Shown here one piece after another: positions 1 to 11,589 of a stretch of 64,000 nt of DNA. The stretch covers positions 26,901,784 through 26,965,783 of the forward strand of contig CM060967.1 of the NCBI GenBank assembly GCA_030765045.1, in the 5' to 3' direction. This stretch comes from Tenodera sinensis (lineage: Eukaryota > Arthropoda > Insecta > Mantodea > Mantidae). Numbering within the stretch: the stretch's first letter is position 1; every line of letters starts with the position of its first letter. The position numbers and the translations under genes are program-made. Below the pieces are notes generated by a model. It worked only from the letters and a program-made list of their open reading frames with translations. It did no database searches and had not been told where the DNA came from.

Positions 1-101
1 ACACTTGTATGCATCTTATCAAGTACATTTTATAATTATTGGAGAATTTAATGAAGTGGAACTGAGAAATTCATTAACAAATGCAATTTCTTCATTCTTA
101 G

Positions 102-225
102 GCAATCCAAGAGATTTACGATGCTTTAACACATGATAAAGTAAACATTATGGTATCATCCAAAAAGTGTGAGTGGGAGTATGACAGAACTGAACCTTGG
201 TTTGACACAAAGTACACTGTTAGAG
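102..225 (+). CDS. NRDC: Nardilysin-like exon a
   Basis: The acceptor is a pyrimidine-rich tract ending in AG at 100-101; the donor GTAAGT starts at 226. The exon starts in phase 0 and encodes 41 codons plus one base. The peptide contains KVNIMVSSKK and TEPWFDTKY, matching the strand and loop that end the N-terminal half of nardilysin-type M16 proteins. All earlier exons are outside the window. Confidence 0.88.
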
Positions 226-375
226 GTAAGTAACTCTACTGTTCTTTTGTTATTGAATGATTTATTCCATATAAGGTATTGGAGAATGTTATTTCCATCT
301 GCACTCCCCTATATGAAAAGTAATGTTTACAAAGGACTAATTAACATAATTATTTGACAAATAGATCTTTTAAAT

Positions 376-530
376 TGAGCATCAGTAACTATGGTAATTT
401 GTTTGGATAGCTTTGAGAATAAGTTGTATGCTTGAAACTGTAGTTTTAAGCAGTATATCACCTTGCATTATTAATAAGATAAGTGGAGCTTTTAGTTTTT
501 AATTTGTTCTTAATTTAAGTTATTTGCAAT
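376..530 (+). repeat. Penelope-like terminal repeat fragment
   Basis: The segment matches, by eye, the 3' sequence that follows a GIY-YIG reading frame at 29128-29300: GAGCATCAGTAACT, then GATAAGTGGAGCTTTTAG and AATTTGTTCTTAATTTA. It lies just inside the intron after exon a. The rest of the first 4.2-kb intron up to 1500 shows no recognisable element. Confidence 0.6.
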
Positions 531-1574
531 TAATTATTCATCAAATTGAAAATTATTTAGAGTTTTGGTTCAATCTGTTTGAAATTTGTCATTTAAAAGC
601 CCTCAAGAAAATATGTAATTGTTTTTATTTTCACAAATATTTATGAATAATATAACAGCACAGTTATGCAGGCAAATTTGCAAGATTCAACTGAAAATTA
701 CTAGTAAAAACATCTTACGATATTGCAGATCTCATGGTAACCATATGATGCTATTTCCAATTAATTTGCTACCTTTAAGGTTCGAAAAGTTTCACTCCAT
801 AAAAATTAAAGTCTTCCTGAGAGATCCATTCAGGGGATTGGAAAGTTTGTTGGGAAACAGAAAATTATGAAAGCTGTCAAATAGCTATATAAGCTGATTT
901 TTGGTACGTTTAAAGGGGGTTCGACTTAATCATTTGTAGGATGAACATGTGACACTGCATCAAAAATAGATGCAGTAAGTGGATGTGAATAGCAAGGCAA
1001 AGTGGAGATTACAAAACTTAAATTTTGTGACAAAAAAATAACACAGCATGTACATTAGAATAGTACATTAGAATATTGGAGCTTGCAGAATTCGACGGTG
1101 AGGGAGTGCTGTTAACTTTGTAATTTCGTATGATAATTTCTAAAAACGTGAACCTTATATACAGAGAGATCCAAATAAATGTGAACCGTTACACAGTGTT
1201 TTTCCACTGCAAATGCGGAAATACAATAGCAGCTGATATACACAAGGTCACAGCATTAGTTGCTTTTCTCGCTCTGCTCACAATCAGTATTGAGTTGAAG
1301 CAATATCCTACAGCTGCATTATTACCAGTGCTTTATTATTTAGCCCTATACTTAGTCATAAAGTATATTATGGCTCAGCATTTATTTTGTACTGCACAGC
1401 GTGTATTTATTATGGTTTTTTCGAGTCAACAGTTGTCGCCTGTACATACGTGAACACAATTTTGCGCCCTTTTTTTTTTTAGAGAATTAACAGGGAACAT
1501 GATTTTGCATTTTTTCAGCAAGAGACTGCAACAGCTCATACAGCCTATCTTTCGATGAAAACAAGTGAAAGTGT

Positions 1575-1741
1575 ATCTTCCTTTCACAGAAGTTTGAGAA
1601 CAGTATTGTTATAATCAATTTAATTTAAAAGGTAGTCAATTAATAACACTAAACAACACTTACATTATAATTTTCCAGAACGCTTTTCGGAAAATTATAA
1701 TTTAAGTGTTGTTTAGTGTTATTGACTCACCTTTTAAATTA
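1575..1741. mobile_element. Short head-to-head foldback insertion with 12-bp TSD
   Basis: The 12-bp direct repeat AAGTGAAAGTGT at 1563-1574 and 1742-1753 flanks a 167-bp insertion whose two arms are inverted copies of each other (about 1619-1680 and 1683-1745, few mismatches). The left end runs further out (an arm starting ATCTTCCTTTCACAG) than the right (ending TTTTAAATTA). The same family, in the opposite orientation, is at 31065-31389. Confidence 0.8.
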
Positions 1742-1924
1742 AAGTGAAAGTGTGTTTCAGGACAGAATTATTAGTAGAGATTTGTGACCTCCTCAGTCCC
1801 ATGACCTAACCCCTGCGATTTCTATCTTTGGGGTAACTTAAGGCATAAAGTGTACAAGACAAACCCACACACCTTGGAAGAATTAAAACAAAATATCCAT
1901 CAGGGAATTGCCAGCATTTCTCAA

Positions 1925-2255
1925 CGTGCAGCCTGGGTTCAATCCCAGGGACCCGCATGGGTATTCATCATGAACAAAGCGGTGTCTAGGTGGGTTTTCT
2001 CCAGTCTCCCCTGCCACTCATTCCACCAATTGCTCCATCATCAGCTTTCAAATCATCCATTTCGCTTGTATTTCAAATCATCCTCTTCCTCATTATCATA
2101 TCTGGTGCTGGGCTGACCAACCGTTTCCAGGTCTTTACTCTGTCTGGTCCATAGGTTTGTCTTCTCCCCAACAGGCATCTGAACCTAGGCACTGGCTTGT
2201 AAGGCTTAAGGGATGTAAGTCCTACATAAGGGCAGGGTAATCAGATAAAGAAAAA
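1925..2255 (+). repeat. tRNA-derived SINE-like repeat, subfamily B2 (relic)
   Basis: It opens with a box-B-like GGGTTCAATCCCAGG followed by GACCCGCATG and GGTTTTCTCCAG, as in the complete element at 26011. It then has a different, longer tail with CCAGGTCTTTACTCTGTCTG and CCTACATAAGGGCAGGGTAA. The same tail recurs at 37300 and 46650. Confidence 0.7.
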
Positions 2256-2432
2256 GAAGAATATTAATATTTGTTGATTTATATTGCTTTACTGTCAATA
2301 GCTTCAGTTTTTTTTTGTTGCATTTATCAAGAGATTAACTTAACGTTTACTGTACTTATTGGCATAACCTGCAGTATGAATAGCACCATTCATCACGTAT
2401 AATTTTTGCTGACAGCTATTGAAGTAGTAAAA

Positions 2433-2670
2433 ATACTGTTTAAATTATTATTTATTTATGTTTTAAACATACAAGTCTCTGATGTGAGACTGCCTTTGTG
2501 GTTTACCAGGAGAAATACGAACTGGTTTGAGAATTTAATGCCATTCTGGCAGTTTGTCACAATAGCTCAGTGGTTAGAGCAGCCGCCCGGTAAGCGGAAG
2601 GTCTGTGGTTCAAATTCCAGTTGTGGCATTGAACTTTTAAGTTCCAGTTCTACCTCTCATACTGTTTAAA
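2433..2670 (+). mobile_element. tRNA-like foldback element (family A) with 12-bp TSD
   Basis: The direct repeat ATACTGTTTAAA at 2433-2444 and 2659-2670 flanks 214 bp. The left piece is an antisense end (TTATTATTTATTTATG, then TTTTAAACATACAAG). The rest is sense: an upstream block, a tRNA-like cloverleaf with box A TAGCTCAGTGGTTAGAGC and box B GGTTCAAATTCC, then a tail ending TTCTACCTCTC. The left and right ends match those of the copies at 6536, 49441 and 53945. Confidence 0.85.
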
Positions 2671-3079
2671 GTTAATCCTGCAAAACAGAAGTTAGCTGTG
2701 TATGGTTGTTTTGAAATGTTCCCTTTCAATCTCCGGTTACTTCATGTGATTTGTCATTTATGTTTAAAAAAAAGCACACAGAGAAAACTTCAAGCAAATG
2801 ATTAATTTTAATTAATGAAGGTGAATTCGTCATGAGCTTATTATGTATTCAGTATCAAAATATAAATACAATAATAATTGAATTAAACATGACATTTATT
2901 TAATGCATGTCAGGCAAAAATTAACTCATCTGAGAAAGGCAAATTTACATTTTATAGTCTTGATATCTCTTAAAGAAATGAGTGGATAAATACCTAGAGA
3001 TCCAGGGTCTAGTGATAAGTAACTGAATAGTGTTCAGATTATCAAAAAAGGATTCAGTAGTTATTTTGGGTAGTTTATA

Positions 3080-3232
3080 AACTAAAGTATCAACTTGAAA
3101 CTTGTTAGCACCAAACAACTTGGAATATTACTAACATAAGTGAAGCTTTTAGTTTCTAATTTGTTCTTACTTTAGACTCTTGTTGCTTCACTGTTAATAG
3201 CTTCATTATTTCCTTATTTAAGTTAATAAGCT
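3080..3232 (+). repeat. Penelope-like terminal repeat fragment
   Basis: Same family as 29128-29315: CTTGAAACTTGTTAGCACCA, AACATAAGTGAAGCTTTTAG, AATTTGTTCTTACTTTAG, then TGCTTCACTGTTAATAGC. A fragment of another repeat (ATTGGAGAACAAGAGCG..AATGGCTTCATTG) follows at 3655-3715. No element is recognised from 3720 to exon b. Confidence 0.65.
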
Positions 3233-4505
3233 TTTGAAATAGACAAATTGTTTTGAAAGTTTATAACGATTCTGAATTAAATCCAGAAATTAAACATTGT
3301 TAAAACATTAATGCTGGGTTGCAAGAAAACTACCATTTAAGAAACTTCTCCGTTCTTTAGTTAATGACTGGGTAAACTAGTGAAGTCTCTAAACTTAAGG
3401 CAGTTGGAAGAATGACATTATACAATGGTTAACTACTCTTGTCTTCAAGAAGAGGAGAAGCAATTCGGCAGAGCTGGCGTAGTCAGGTACATAGTTATCT
3501 TAATGCCATGTATGATGTCGTGTAAGGTGACAGAGCCCACACATGCAGCATTCTTAATCACCCATATGATGTTGCTGCAACAAACAACTGCCACTCATTC
3601 AGGGTTGCACTTCTTTTGTTGATAATTCAAATTTTGTTGGATCCACTACAGAGAAATATTGGAGAACAAGAGCGCTAATGGCTTCATTGCCAAAGCCCAG
3701 CATTTGTTAACGAAAACATTTTGTTGATAAAGTTTTTTCGTGTTTTCTACAAGCCAAAATGTAGAACAAAAGGATAAAATTAAAATTGTCACTTAAAAGG
3801 GATGGTGGGTGACTAATGACTTTAATGAGGCAGCATTATGTTCTTAAACCAATACTTATTAACTCAGGAAACTTTACACCTGCCCAGGATACCCTAAAAT
3901 ATGCTGGCAGCTCTGATGATGGAGTGATGTAAACAACATGATTAGCAAGTGGTGTAAACAAGGAGATGGTGGACAGAGGAAGCTCTTCATTTTCTTGCAT
4001 TGGGTACGGTATCTGTTGAACTTGGAAACATGCATGAGTGCTAAAAATAAGGTAAAAAAGTATTTTGTGATGAAAGAGGATTTTCAGCAAAATGCACTCA
4101 GATCCAATGTAACCTCTTAGTCAGATGAAGATTCTATAATGACAAACTGAATAGAAATACAAAAACTATGATCCTATAAAACTATGATTCTATACACACA
4201 TCAATTGGTAATAATGCATACAGCAATAGTTTTTATTTATTTGCAGTTGAGAATGTCATAATATGAAAAGGATTACGAGGAAATGTTGCAATGAAACCAA
4301 TAATAGCGGTCATTCACTAATTGTTTATAGATCTGAGATTTGATCTATAGTGATACTCGATCGATTAATGTTGTGGATTGGTGTTGCAACTCAGTTTAGA
4401 AGCATTTGAATACTTTAGCACTAACGAAACGTGTAACTGCGTTCTTGCAACCCAGTATACTTCTGTTAATTTTTATTTTTAATACTTCCTATGTATCTGT
4501 TTCAG

Positions 4506-4761
4506 ATATACCAAATGATTGGTTAGAAGATTGGGCGAATATTAAGCCTGATGAAAGTTTTCACTTGCCTGAACCAAATAAATTTCTAACTACTGATTTC
4601 ACCATCTTGCCTTGCCCTGAAAATAATCCAAAATATCCTGAGAAAGTACATAAAGATGAATATTCAGAAGTATGGTATCGCAGAGACACAAAGTTCAAAC
4701 TTCCTGAAGCTTATATGTATTATTATTTTATCACTCCTCTGTCTTTTACTACACCACAAAA
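4506..4761 (+). CDS. NRDC: Nardilysin-like exon b
   Basis: The acceptor TTTCAG ends at 4505 and the donor GTAAGT starts at 4762. The carried-over G plus the first two bases makes Asp, giving DIPNDWLEDW. The segments FHLPEPNKF, TTDFTILPCPE and FKLPEAYMYYYFITPL are typical of the region opening the C-terminal half of nardilysin. The ATG at 4406 belongs to the intron and is not a start. Confidence 0.93.
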
Positions 4762-5248
4762 GTAAGTTGCTTGTAAACTTATTAACCTGTTATTATATTT
4801 GCTGTAATAAGCACCTTTATTTAATGTAATATCAGCTGATTAAATTTATGTCATTGCTTAGGTGCTAGTATAGTCTTTTTTTTCTGTAATATTATCTATA
4901 CCTGGTAACAGTATGATTTGCCTGTAAAATTTACAGGAGTGGAGGATCATTATGGCTTTAAGCAATGGATGCCTTTTTTAATATGTATTGTAATTGCTAA
5001 CCTTTTAAAAGAAAAATGAAGCAGACATACACACAGCAGTGACCATTGACTGATGCAGTATGCAAAATTAAATACTACTAACCTAGCTTCCTGCTTGCAC
5101 ATGCAGTTTATATTAACATTTTTCCTGTTGTATTGAGTGTTCACAGGTTTCCTTCTTTGAATTATTTTGTCTATTTCAGCATTAGATGCTTCACAGAAGC
5201 CAAAGTCAGCTATTTTTGACATTTAAACCTAGTGGCTGTTACGTCAAG

Positions 5249-5470
5249 TTGGTCTGGGTGGCTTAGCGGGTTAGACACTGGTCTACGATCCCAAGGTCGT
5301 GGGTTCAAATCTGGCCCAGACCGATGGTTTTTAATTATGCTTAAAAACGACAGCTCCATGTTAGTAGATTTACTGGCATGTAAAAGAACTCCTGTGGGAC
5401 GAAATTCCGGCACACCGGTGACACTGATGTGATTCTGGCAATTGACAGCATCATTAAACAACAAAATCAT
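5249..5470 (+). repeat. tRNA-derived SINE, family D
   Basis: The head is tRNA-like: GGTCTGGGTGGCTTAGCGGG with box A GGCTTAGCGGGTTAG and box B GTGGGTTCAAATC, and ends of the cloverleaf that pair (GGTCTGGG with CCCAGACC). The unrelated body has GACGAAATTCCGGCACACC and ends near ATTAAACAACAAAATC. An antisense copy is at 32863-33083. Confidence 0.85.
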
Positions 5471-5937
5471 TTTTTCTGTTACTTAAAATTATGTAAGCTG
5501 TTGTGCATTGTAGGACAGCACCACTAGATTCTCTAGCCTATCACAGTAAGAAAAGCAGGGGAGGTGTTAATTTAAATTCAGAGGAGGTGGTGATGAAATT
5601 TGAAAAATTTTCACTAATGAAGGCTGTTATACATGCTTAGGCTTTCACAGTCGGCGTTAATCCAATAGATGGTAAGTGGTAGATTTTGAGCAGAACATTA
5701 CTTCCACTTACTGGTGTTTTGCTCCTCAGTGTAACTTTTCTATCTGACCTTACCTTGGTCATCTCTTGTTCTCTTCCAACCCCGATGCTATTAGGGTTCC
5801 TGAGGGCTAGGGAGTCTTTATTTTTCCAACCTCTCCATTTCTCTGATCCCTCTATAAAATCTTAACCCCTAACATGCTGACCTGTCATGGCATGTAATAC
5901 GTCCTCTGATTGGTAATCAGAGGTATGGTCGATGAAT

Positions 5938-6160
5938 TTATTTTGATAACTCTCCCGGTCAGGTCGGTGAGACCCGTAAACCAACGACAGGTGTAGTCTT
6001 CCAGACATTCTGGGGGGTTGTGAGAGAGCGATGTGACCGCCAAAACATAAAAATATGGTGCTATCTAAAAAGCGGTTACTATTACTGCTATTGCTCTCTT
6101 TATATTGGATTAATGACTTCATTGTCAGAAATCCAGCATTAGCTAACAACAACAACAGAT
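5938..6160 (+). repeat. Repeat family G copy
   Basis: About 220 bp closely match 56940-57168: TCTCCCGGTCAGGTCGGTGA, ATTCTGGGGGGTTGTGAGAG, AAAAAGCGGTTACTATTACT and CATTGTCAGAAATCCAGC. It has no coding capacity and no clear promoter; the mobility type is unknown. Confidence 0.7.
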
Positions 6161-6164
6161 TTTG

Positions 6165-6420
6165 GCCGTGGTCCAGTCAATGAATTTCCTGACATTTCGC
6201 CCAAGACTGCGTTGGGCATCTTAAGAGTGACTCCTGGCTGGTTAACAACTAGAGGGCGATTGATGGAGTGCCTGGCTTATATATAGGTGGGAGGGACTGC
6301 CTCTCATCTTCTATTGGTTGTCTGTACACCTTCAATTCTGTACGGATGTTAGTTTCTATAGTTATTCTAAAAAGTGCTTATGTATAGTAAATGTTCATGC
6401 ATATCTTTTGCAATGACCTT
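6165..6420 (-). repeat. Penelope-like 3' relic
   Basis: Read on the minus strand, 6191-6227 gives CTCTTAAGATGCCCAACGCA followed by GTCTTGGGCGAAATGTC: a perfect six-base-pair hairpin (GCCCAA/TTGGGC) followed by GAAA. This phrase is common downstream of Penelope-like reading frames. The rest to 6420 has no further hallmark. Confidence 0.5.
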
Positions 6421-6522
6421 CATTTATTATTTACCCATTTAGTTTTTTTCCAGGTCAAATTATGGACTTGTTTAGTAGTCCTATACTATTGACTCCAGTT
6501 AAAAAGTATGTGCGATTCAAAG

Positions 6523-6983
6523 TATCATAAATGCTAGTTGTTATTTTGTGTCAACCAACTTACTGATGGTTTTAAACACACAAGCCCTGTGCGGTCAATG
6601 TTTGAGAGATAGAATCAGAACTGAAAAATTAAGTGCCATAGCCGGAATTGGAACCACAGATATTCAGCCTCATGTTTGACTGCTCTAACCATTGAGTTAC
6701 ATGGCAACTTGCCAGTTCAATTACTATCTAAAGGTTATTTAATTAAACCTGGGACATAAAGTACTTATGATTATAAGTCGCCCTTGGGCGAATCTCAGAT
6801 GTGAGATTCCCTAGTCATCTACAGGGAAAATATGAATTGGTAGGGGAATTTAATGTCAATACTAGCAAGGTGCTATGGTAGCTCAGTGGTTAGAGAAACT
6901 GCTGTGTAGCGGAAGATACATGGTTCAAATCCCAGCTATAGCCTTGAATTTTTTAGTCCTGATTCTACCTTATCATAAATGCT
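6523..6983 (+). mobile_element. tRNA-like foldback element (family A) with 13-bp TSD
   Basis: The direct repeat TATCATAAATGCT at 6523-6535 and 6971-6983 flanks an older, diverged insertion. An antisense unit (about 6540-6720, with inverted box B and box A) is followed head-to-head by a sense unit (about 6727-6970: AAGGTTATTTAATT, GGTAGCTCAGTGGTTAGAG, GGTTCAAATCCCAGC, ending GATTCTACCT). Confidence 0.83.
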
Positions 6984-7344
6984 CTTGTAAATAAATGAAT
7001 CTTAATTCAATAAATCCAAAATCACACATTTTTTTTTAAAATTAAAGTTTTCTAATAAATTATCAAAGTGATTCTTTTTAGCTGTATTAATTTCTTTTTT
7101 TAGTGAGGCACATTTCTTTTGCCATATTTATGTATCCGGTATGGCTTTTGGTTTATTCAGCTGTATTTCTTGCTATATCCATTTGCTTTTTCAGTTCTTC
7201 TAACTGGGGATTCCAAAAGGGTTTAAAATGTTTTATTCTTTCAAGAGGAATATGTTGTTTTTATTTTTTTGTGGTTTCTAGGATGACTTGACAGAAATTT
7301 TTGTGCATATTGTCTGTTTGGTCATGTAGTGAGTTAGTTTGTTC

Positions 7345-8080
7345 TTTAAATTTGAATAAAGCTCAATAAAATTGTATTTGACAATAATATAGATATATTC
7401 TTCATTCAAGAAGCAAATGTAACAAATGATCAACTTAAATATTTCAATTTTTCTGGATTTTTACTAAACCTACTACCCAAAAATAGACAGATAAGTAGTG
7501 GAATATTAGTTGAAGTGAAAAAGGATATTAAATCCTCCTTTCAAATTGTTAAAGAAATGGATAATATAGATAAAGCTGGATTAATAAAGTTACATTTTTG
7601 TGATAACAAAACACATATACATTTACACAGTATTTACAATCGTCCCAGAAATTAACCAGAACTCTCACTTATTGACCAATTAAATAAAACAATCATAATT
7701 GGGGATTTCAGTGCCCATTCCAAAAGATGGGGCTATGAAAAAGTGGATTCTACGGGAAAGTTAGTGGAAGAATTTTTGAGTACCACAACCTTTGAGCTGA
7801 TTTGTGATAAAGAAGATCCCACAACCTTCATGCATTACTCTGGAGCAGGCAGTAACCCAGACCTCTTGTTAGCGACAACAGATGTTGTTTCAAAGATTAA
7901 AAAACAAGTTAAAGAAGACCCAAGTTCTGGTCACAGAACAGTAATTGCTGATATAAAACTAGATAATACAAAGGTCACTCAACATCATACGAATATGTAT
8001 TGGAACTTCTAAAAAGCAGATTGGAATAAATATAAAACTGAACTGAACAGCATAATGTGGCTATGCTTCAATATGCTCAG
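7345..8080 (+). pseudogene. Non-LTR retrotransposon endonuclease relic
   Basis: Broken frames encode an apurinic-like endonuclease/exonuclease/phosphatase domain: IFFIQEANVTND, then IIIGDFSAHSKRWG (the GDFNAH-type motif), then NPDLLLATTD and SSGHRTVIADI (the SDH-type motif). A stop after YNRPRN and one after MYWNF break it. It belongs to the class that usually precedes a reverse transcriptase, none of which follows. Confidence 0.75.
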
Positions 8081-8366
8081 ACTTGCTAATACTCCCATTA
8101 TTGTACATTAGTTGTTCAAAGTTAACATGGCCAATCTTAAATTATTTATACATCGCACAATGATTGCACTCTGTGTTTTGAATGAAGAAGGCACAAAAAT
8201 TGTGACAGTTATGCAATAAAATATGGTAATATTTTTTATACAAGTTTTACATATGATTAATAACTTTAGAATTGGAAAAACAAGCTTTTTTATTTTTAAA
8301 TCAATAATTTGCTGAACAGAATGTAAGTTAGTGGATGGAGTTTGTGATATATTTTGCTTGTTACAG

Positions 8367-8517
8367 TGCTGCCATGATGGATATATTTGTGGGAATGCTG
8401 AAACAGCATTTAATTGAAGAAGTTTATCCAGCTGAAGTTGCAGAATTAAGATACTCAATTTATCCATCTGATAAAGGAATAATGCTAAAATTAAGTGGAT
8501 TCAATGAAAAGCTAACT
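8367..8517 (+). CDS. NRDC: Nardilysin-like exon c
   Basis: The acceptor TTACAG ends at 8366 and the donor GTAAGT starts at 8518. In frame it reads AAMMDIFVGMLKQHL, AEVAELRYSIYPSDKG and LSGFNEKLT, matching the helix and strand of the M16 third domain. It ends in phase 0. Confidence 0.93.
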
Positions 8518-9799
8518 GTAAGTAATGTATTATTGTTGCTTAAAAATTATTACCAGTTCATATCATTTGCATATGATTTACCATATTTTGGAGATAGAAT
8601 GACACAAATATCATAGACTGTAATTCTTGAGATTTTCAGCACCCAGTATGTTGATTAATTTTATATTACTGTTCTTGCTCATTGTACAGTATTAATATAA
8701 GTCCACCCTATTGTTTAAACGAATACAAACAGCTTAGCAATAGTAGTTGAGTCACTTCCATTCTGCAACATTTCGATGTGATGCAGTATTAAATGATGCT
8801 TAAAGCCATTAAATGGAGTACAAAATGAGATTTGAGTGCAGAAGTAGTATGTCAAAGCTTCTAAAATTGAAAAAAAGTTCTGTCAAGGTCATCATCTAGT
8901 GTGTATATATATGTCATATATCTGAGCATATCAGGTGGATGGGAAGTCTTACATTAATTTAAACCAGTGATAGATCTCGATATATGGAACACAGTTTGTG
9001 TCTTAAGTTTTTGTCTCTTCAGATTGTGTGGGTGTCACTTTCCCTAGCTCAGTACATTAACAAACACAGTAACGGTGCTTCTTGAGAACACAAACAAATA
9101 CTATGCCTTGTCCTGCTGTGTTTACTGTGTGAGTGTAGGCCAGTCACAAGCGTTAGCTCCCAAAACATTAAAGCAAAAGCGAAAGTGCCCAAGCTGTTTA
9201 CATCTACAAACCAGCTCAATTCCCTAACCAACCTCAACGCAACGTAGTCGACTTACTGCACGTGTGAAAAAGCTGCTTGGAGTATTCCTTCACATCTTTT
9301 AAGTGATTAATTATTTTGAAACCCTGTGTGATGTTGCATAATTACTACCAAAGCTATGTCAGAAATAAGTTACTCTACGCATCTTACAAGTAACAAACTA
9401 TTATCTTCGTACATTCCTGTGAAATTACCCATCCAAGTTGGATTAAAAACCTTCCTTTTTTTTCGAAATCTGCTCATCAAAGAACAAAATGCCATTAAAC
9501 TTTTTTGTTTGTAATGCTTCTATGAAGCACATATTAGAAGGAATATAATGACTTCCCTTCCACTCTGTATAGCAGTGTAGATGTCAACCTTTAGACCTGT
9601 AAGACCCGGAAGTATGAGTGCATTAAAAAAAGTTCATGTACATACATTTCCATACAGGCACTTTGAAATGCAGAGTTATTGAGTAAAAAAAACTTGTTCC
9701 CTAGTGCTTGTTGGTAAGTCAAGTCCATTGCAGAATAGAACTGTAAGCCTGCTGTGAATTGGTTTTTGCACCACAGGAATATTACTTTGCAAGTAATAT
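8518..9799. other. Intron sequence with no recognised element
   Basis: I find no splice-consistent exon, RNA gene or repeat match in this stretch on either strand. Short open frames here show no family motif. Confidence 0.4.
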
Positions 9800-10303
9800 T
9801 TAACCCTTTCAGTCCCGGTGTCCATTATAATGGACATAGGCATTTTTTGCCTACTTGTAATACTTTCAACAATTTTTTCTGCTATATTCTTGTTATACTG
9901 TTCGTCACCAATTAAACCTATGTAAAAACATGTTCTGAATTGTACAAAATTATTTATTTTTTACAATTTACATTGTAGTGTTTTTTTTTTAAAGAAAAGA
10001 AGCAAAATCCATGCAACCGCAGTCAAGTGATACCCTGTCATCATCCATGTGTGGCATCACACCGATTATTTTACGTGGGCCCTCCCCATCCTTTTCCACA
10101 GGTACATTTGACTGCGGTTGCCGAGACTCGAACTCATGACCTCAGGCTTTGAGTGCATGGCCAGTGCACTACGTGTTGCCTTAACGATCATGGCTATCCA
10201 AGCCAGCAAGCTGAAGGTGTCCCAGACCGCCTAATCTAAACCAGTTTCGAATTAGAGGAAGAACGGCATAAGTAGCAAAATAATTTGGGTCTGAAAGGGT
10301 TAA
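9800..10303. mobile_element. piggyBac-like TTAA-flanked MITE
   Basis: TTAA at 9800-9803 and 10300-10303 flanks inverted ends CCCTTTCAGTCCC and CCCTTTCAGACCC. There is no transposase. The inner block AAGAAGCAAAATCCATG..GCAGTCAAGTG also occurs near the right end of the larger TTAA element at 45047-47986, so the two are relatives. Confidence 0.8.
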
Positions 10304-10375
10304 TTACCAAGGTACATATGCCTTTCATATACTTTCAGTGTAGTGTTTAAGTAATTATTTTAAAAAGAACAGACC

Positions 10376-11420
10376 CCTAGGGCCCTATGCACCGCAACCA
10401 GAGTAGATTTACTGTGCCCTTTTCTTTTAAATAGTCAAGATCTTAGTCTCCTTCACAGAGTTTACAATTTTCTGGCCTTTATTCCTTGAAATTTATGCAA
10501 TTGCATGGTTTCACGGTTAAAGTGTTTAATTCTGAGGATTGTAAGCACATCACAGTCATATAATAGATGAGAAACAGTCTCATCCTCTTTCCTACATCTT
10601 CTAAATTTTGGATCAACTACTTTACTGATTTTGTAGAGTGATAGTGTCCTGTTATTAGTGCTACTGTCTGAGAGTAGTTATACTCATTTTGAGTAATTCG
10701 TCTGTCCTCTTGTTTTCATCTCTGATAAGAGCCTTGAGTGCCTGTGTCCCAATGGGGATTCCCAGAATTCTCTGTTTTTGTTTTCCTTGTCCACTCCCTA
10801 TAGGCTCCCTGTACATATCCATAGGACAATCTGAGTCTATGTTCAGGACACACAAAGAAAATCATTGATCCTTTTTTAACTAAATCATCTGCCCTTTCAT
10901 TGCCATAGATTCCTCTTTGCCCCGGCACCCTCATCAATTCCACTGAATTGTGCAGTGCGAGTGCCATTAGGGCTTCTAGGCACTCTCAGACCAGCTCAGA
11001 ACTTTCCTTCAAGAGCTTTTAAGGCTGCTTGACTATCAGAAAGTATAATAATATGTCTATCGTTGTAGTTCTTATTAATGCTTTTCCATGTACAAGCCAA
11101 TATGGCATACATTTATGCTTGCAAAACAGTAGGATATTGACCGAGGCTGAAAAACAATTTCTTGCCACAGCCAAATACCCCTGCTGAAGTTCCTTCATTA
11201 GTTTTAGATCCACCAGTAAACCAAGCTGGTCCCTTTTGGATCCTTGGCCTAGATTCTTGTTCCCATTCATTTCTACCAGGAAATGAAATGGTAAATTTCT
11301 TTTCATCTTCTCAGTATCATTTTCGTTTGTCATGTTTAATAACAAATCCAGACTCTTGTCCCTGGGAAAAACAGTATGACCATGGCCGCTGTACTTTATC
11401 ACATTGCCATTGCTCATGAG
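10376..11420 (-). pseudogene. Non-LTR retrotransposon RNase H relic
   Basis: Minus-strand frames, broken by stops and shifts, carry an RNase H segment: MRVPGQRGIYGNERADDLVK is the W.PGH.GI.GNE.AD..AK motif, and upstream pieces near 11019-11417 carry GGSKT-like and aromatic segments of the same domain. No reverse transcriptase adjoins it. Confidence 0.65.
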
Positions 11421-11589
11421 TTGTGTTTAGAACAGCTCTTGCTTCCCCTCCCTTGCAGAGGTGGCAGGTCCAACAGTAGGAGTAGTCCTAAATGCTCTGG
11501 TTATACCATTACAGGCTACCCTCTGTAGTTTAGAAAGTTCTTTGCTGCAAGTATTAAGTTTAACTTTAGGCCACCAAACGAGGGCAGTC

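Noticed and set aside
2560..2640. tRNAscan-like hits within family A, B, C, D and F repeats as real tRNA genes
   Set aside because: They lie inside dispersed repeats, have a broken T stem or worn acceptor ends, and lack a T33 in the anticodon loop; better explained as tRNA-derived modules.
4406..4505. An ATG-started open frame running into exon b as a separate small gene
   Set aside because: The AG at 4504-4505 with a pyrimidine tract and the phase match to exon a show that the upstream part is intron.
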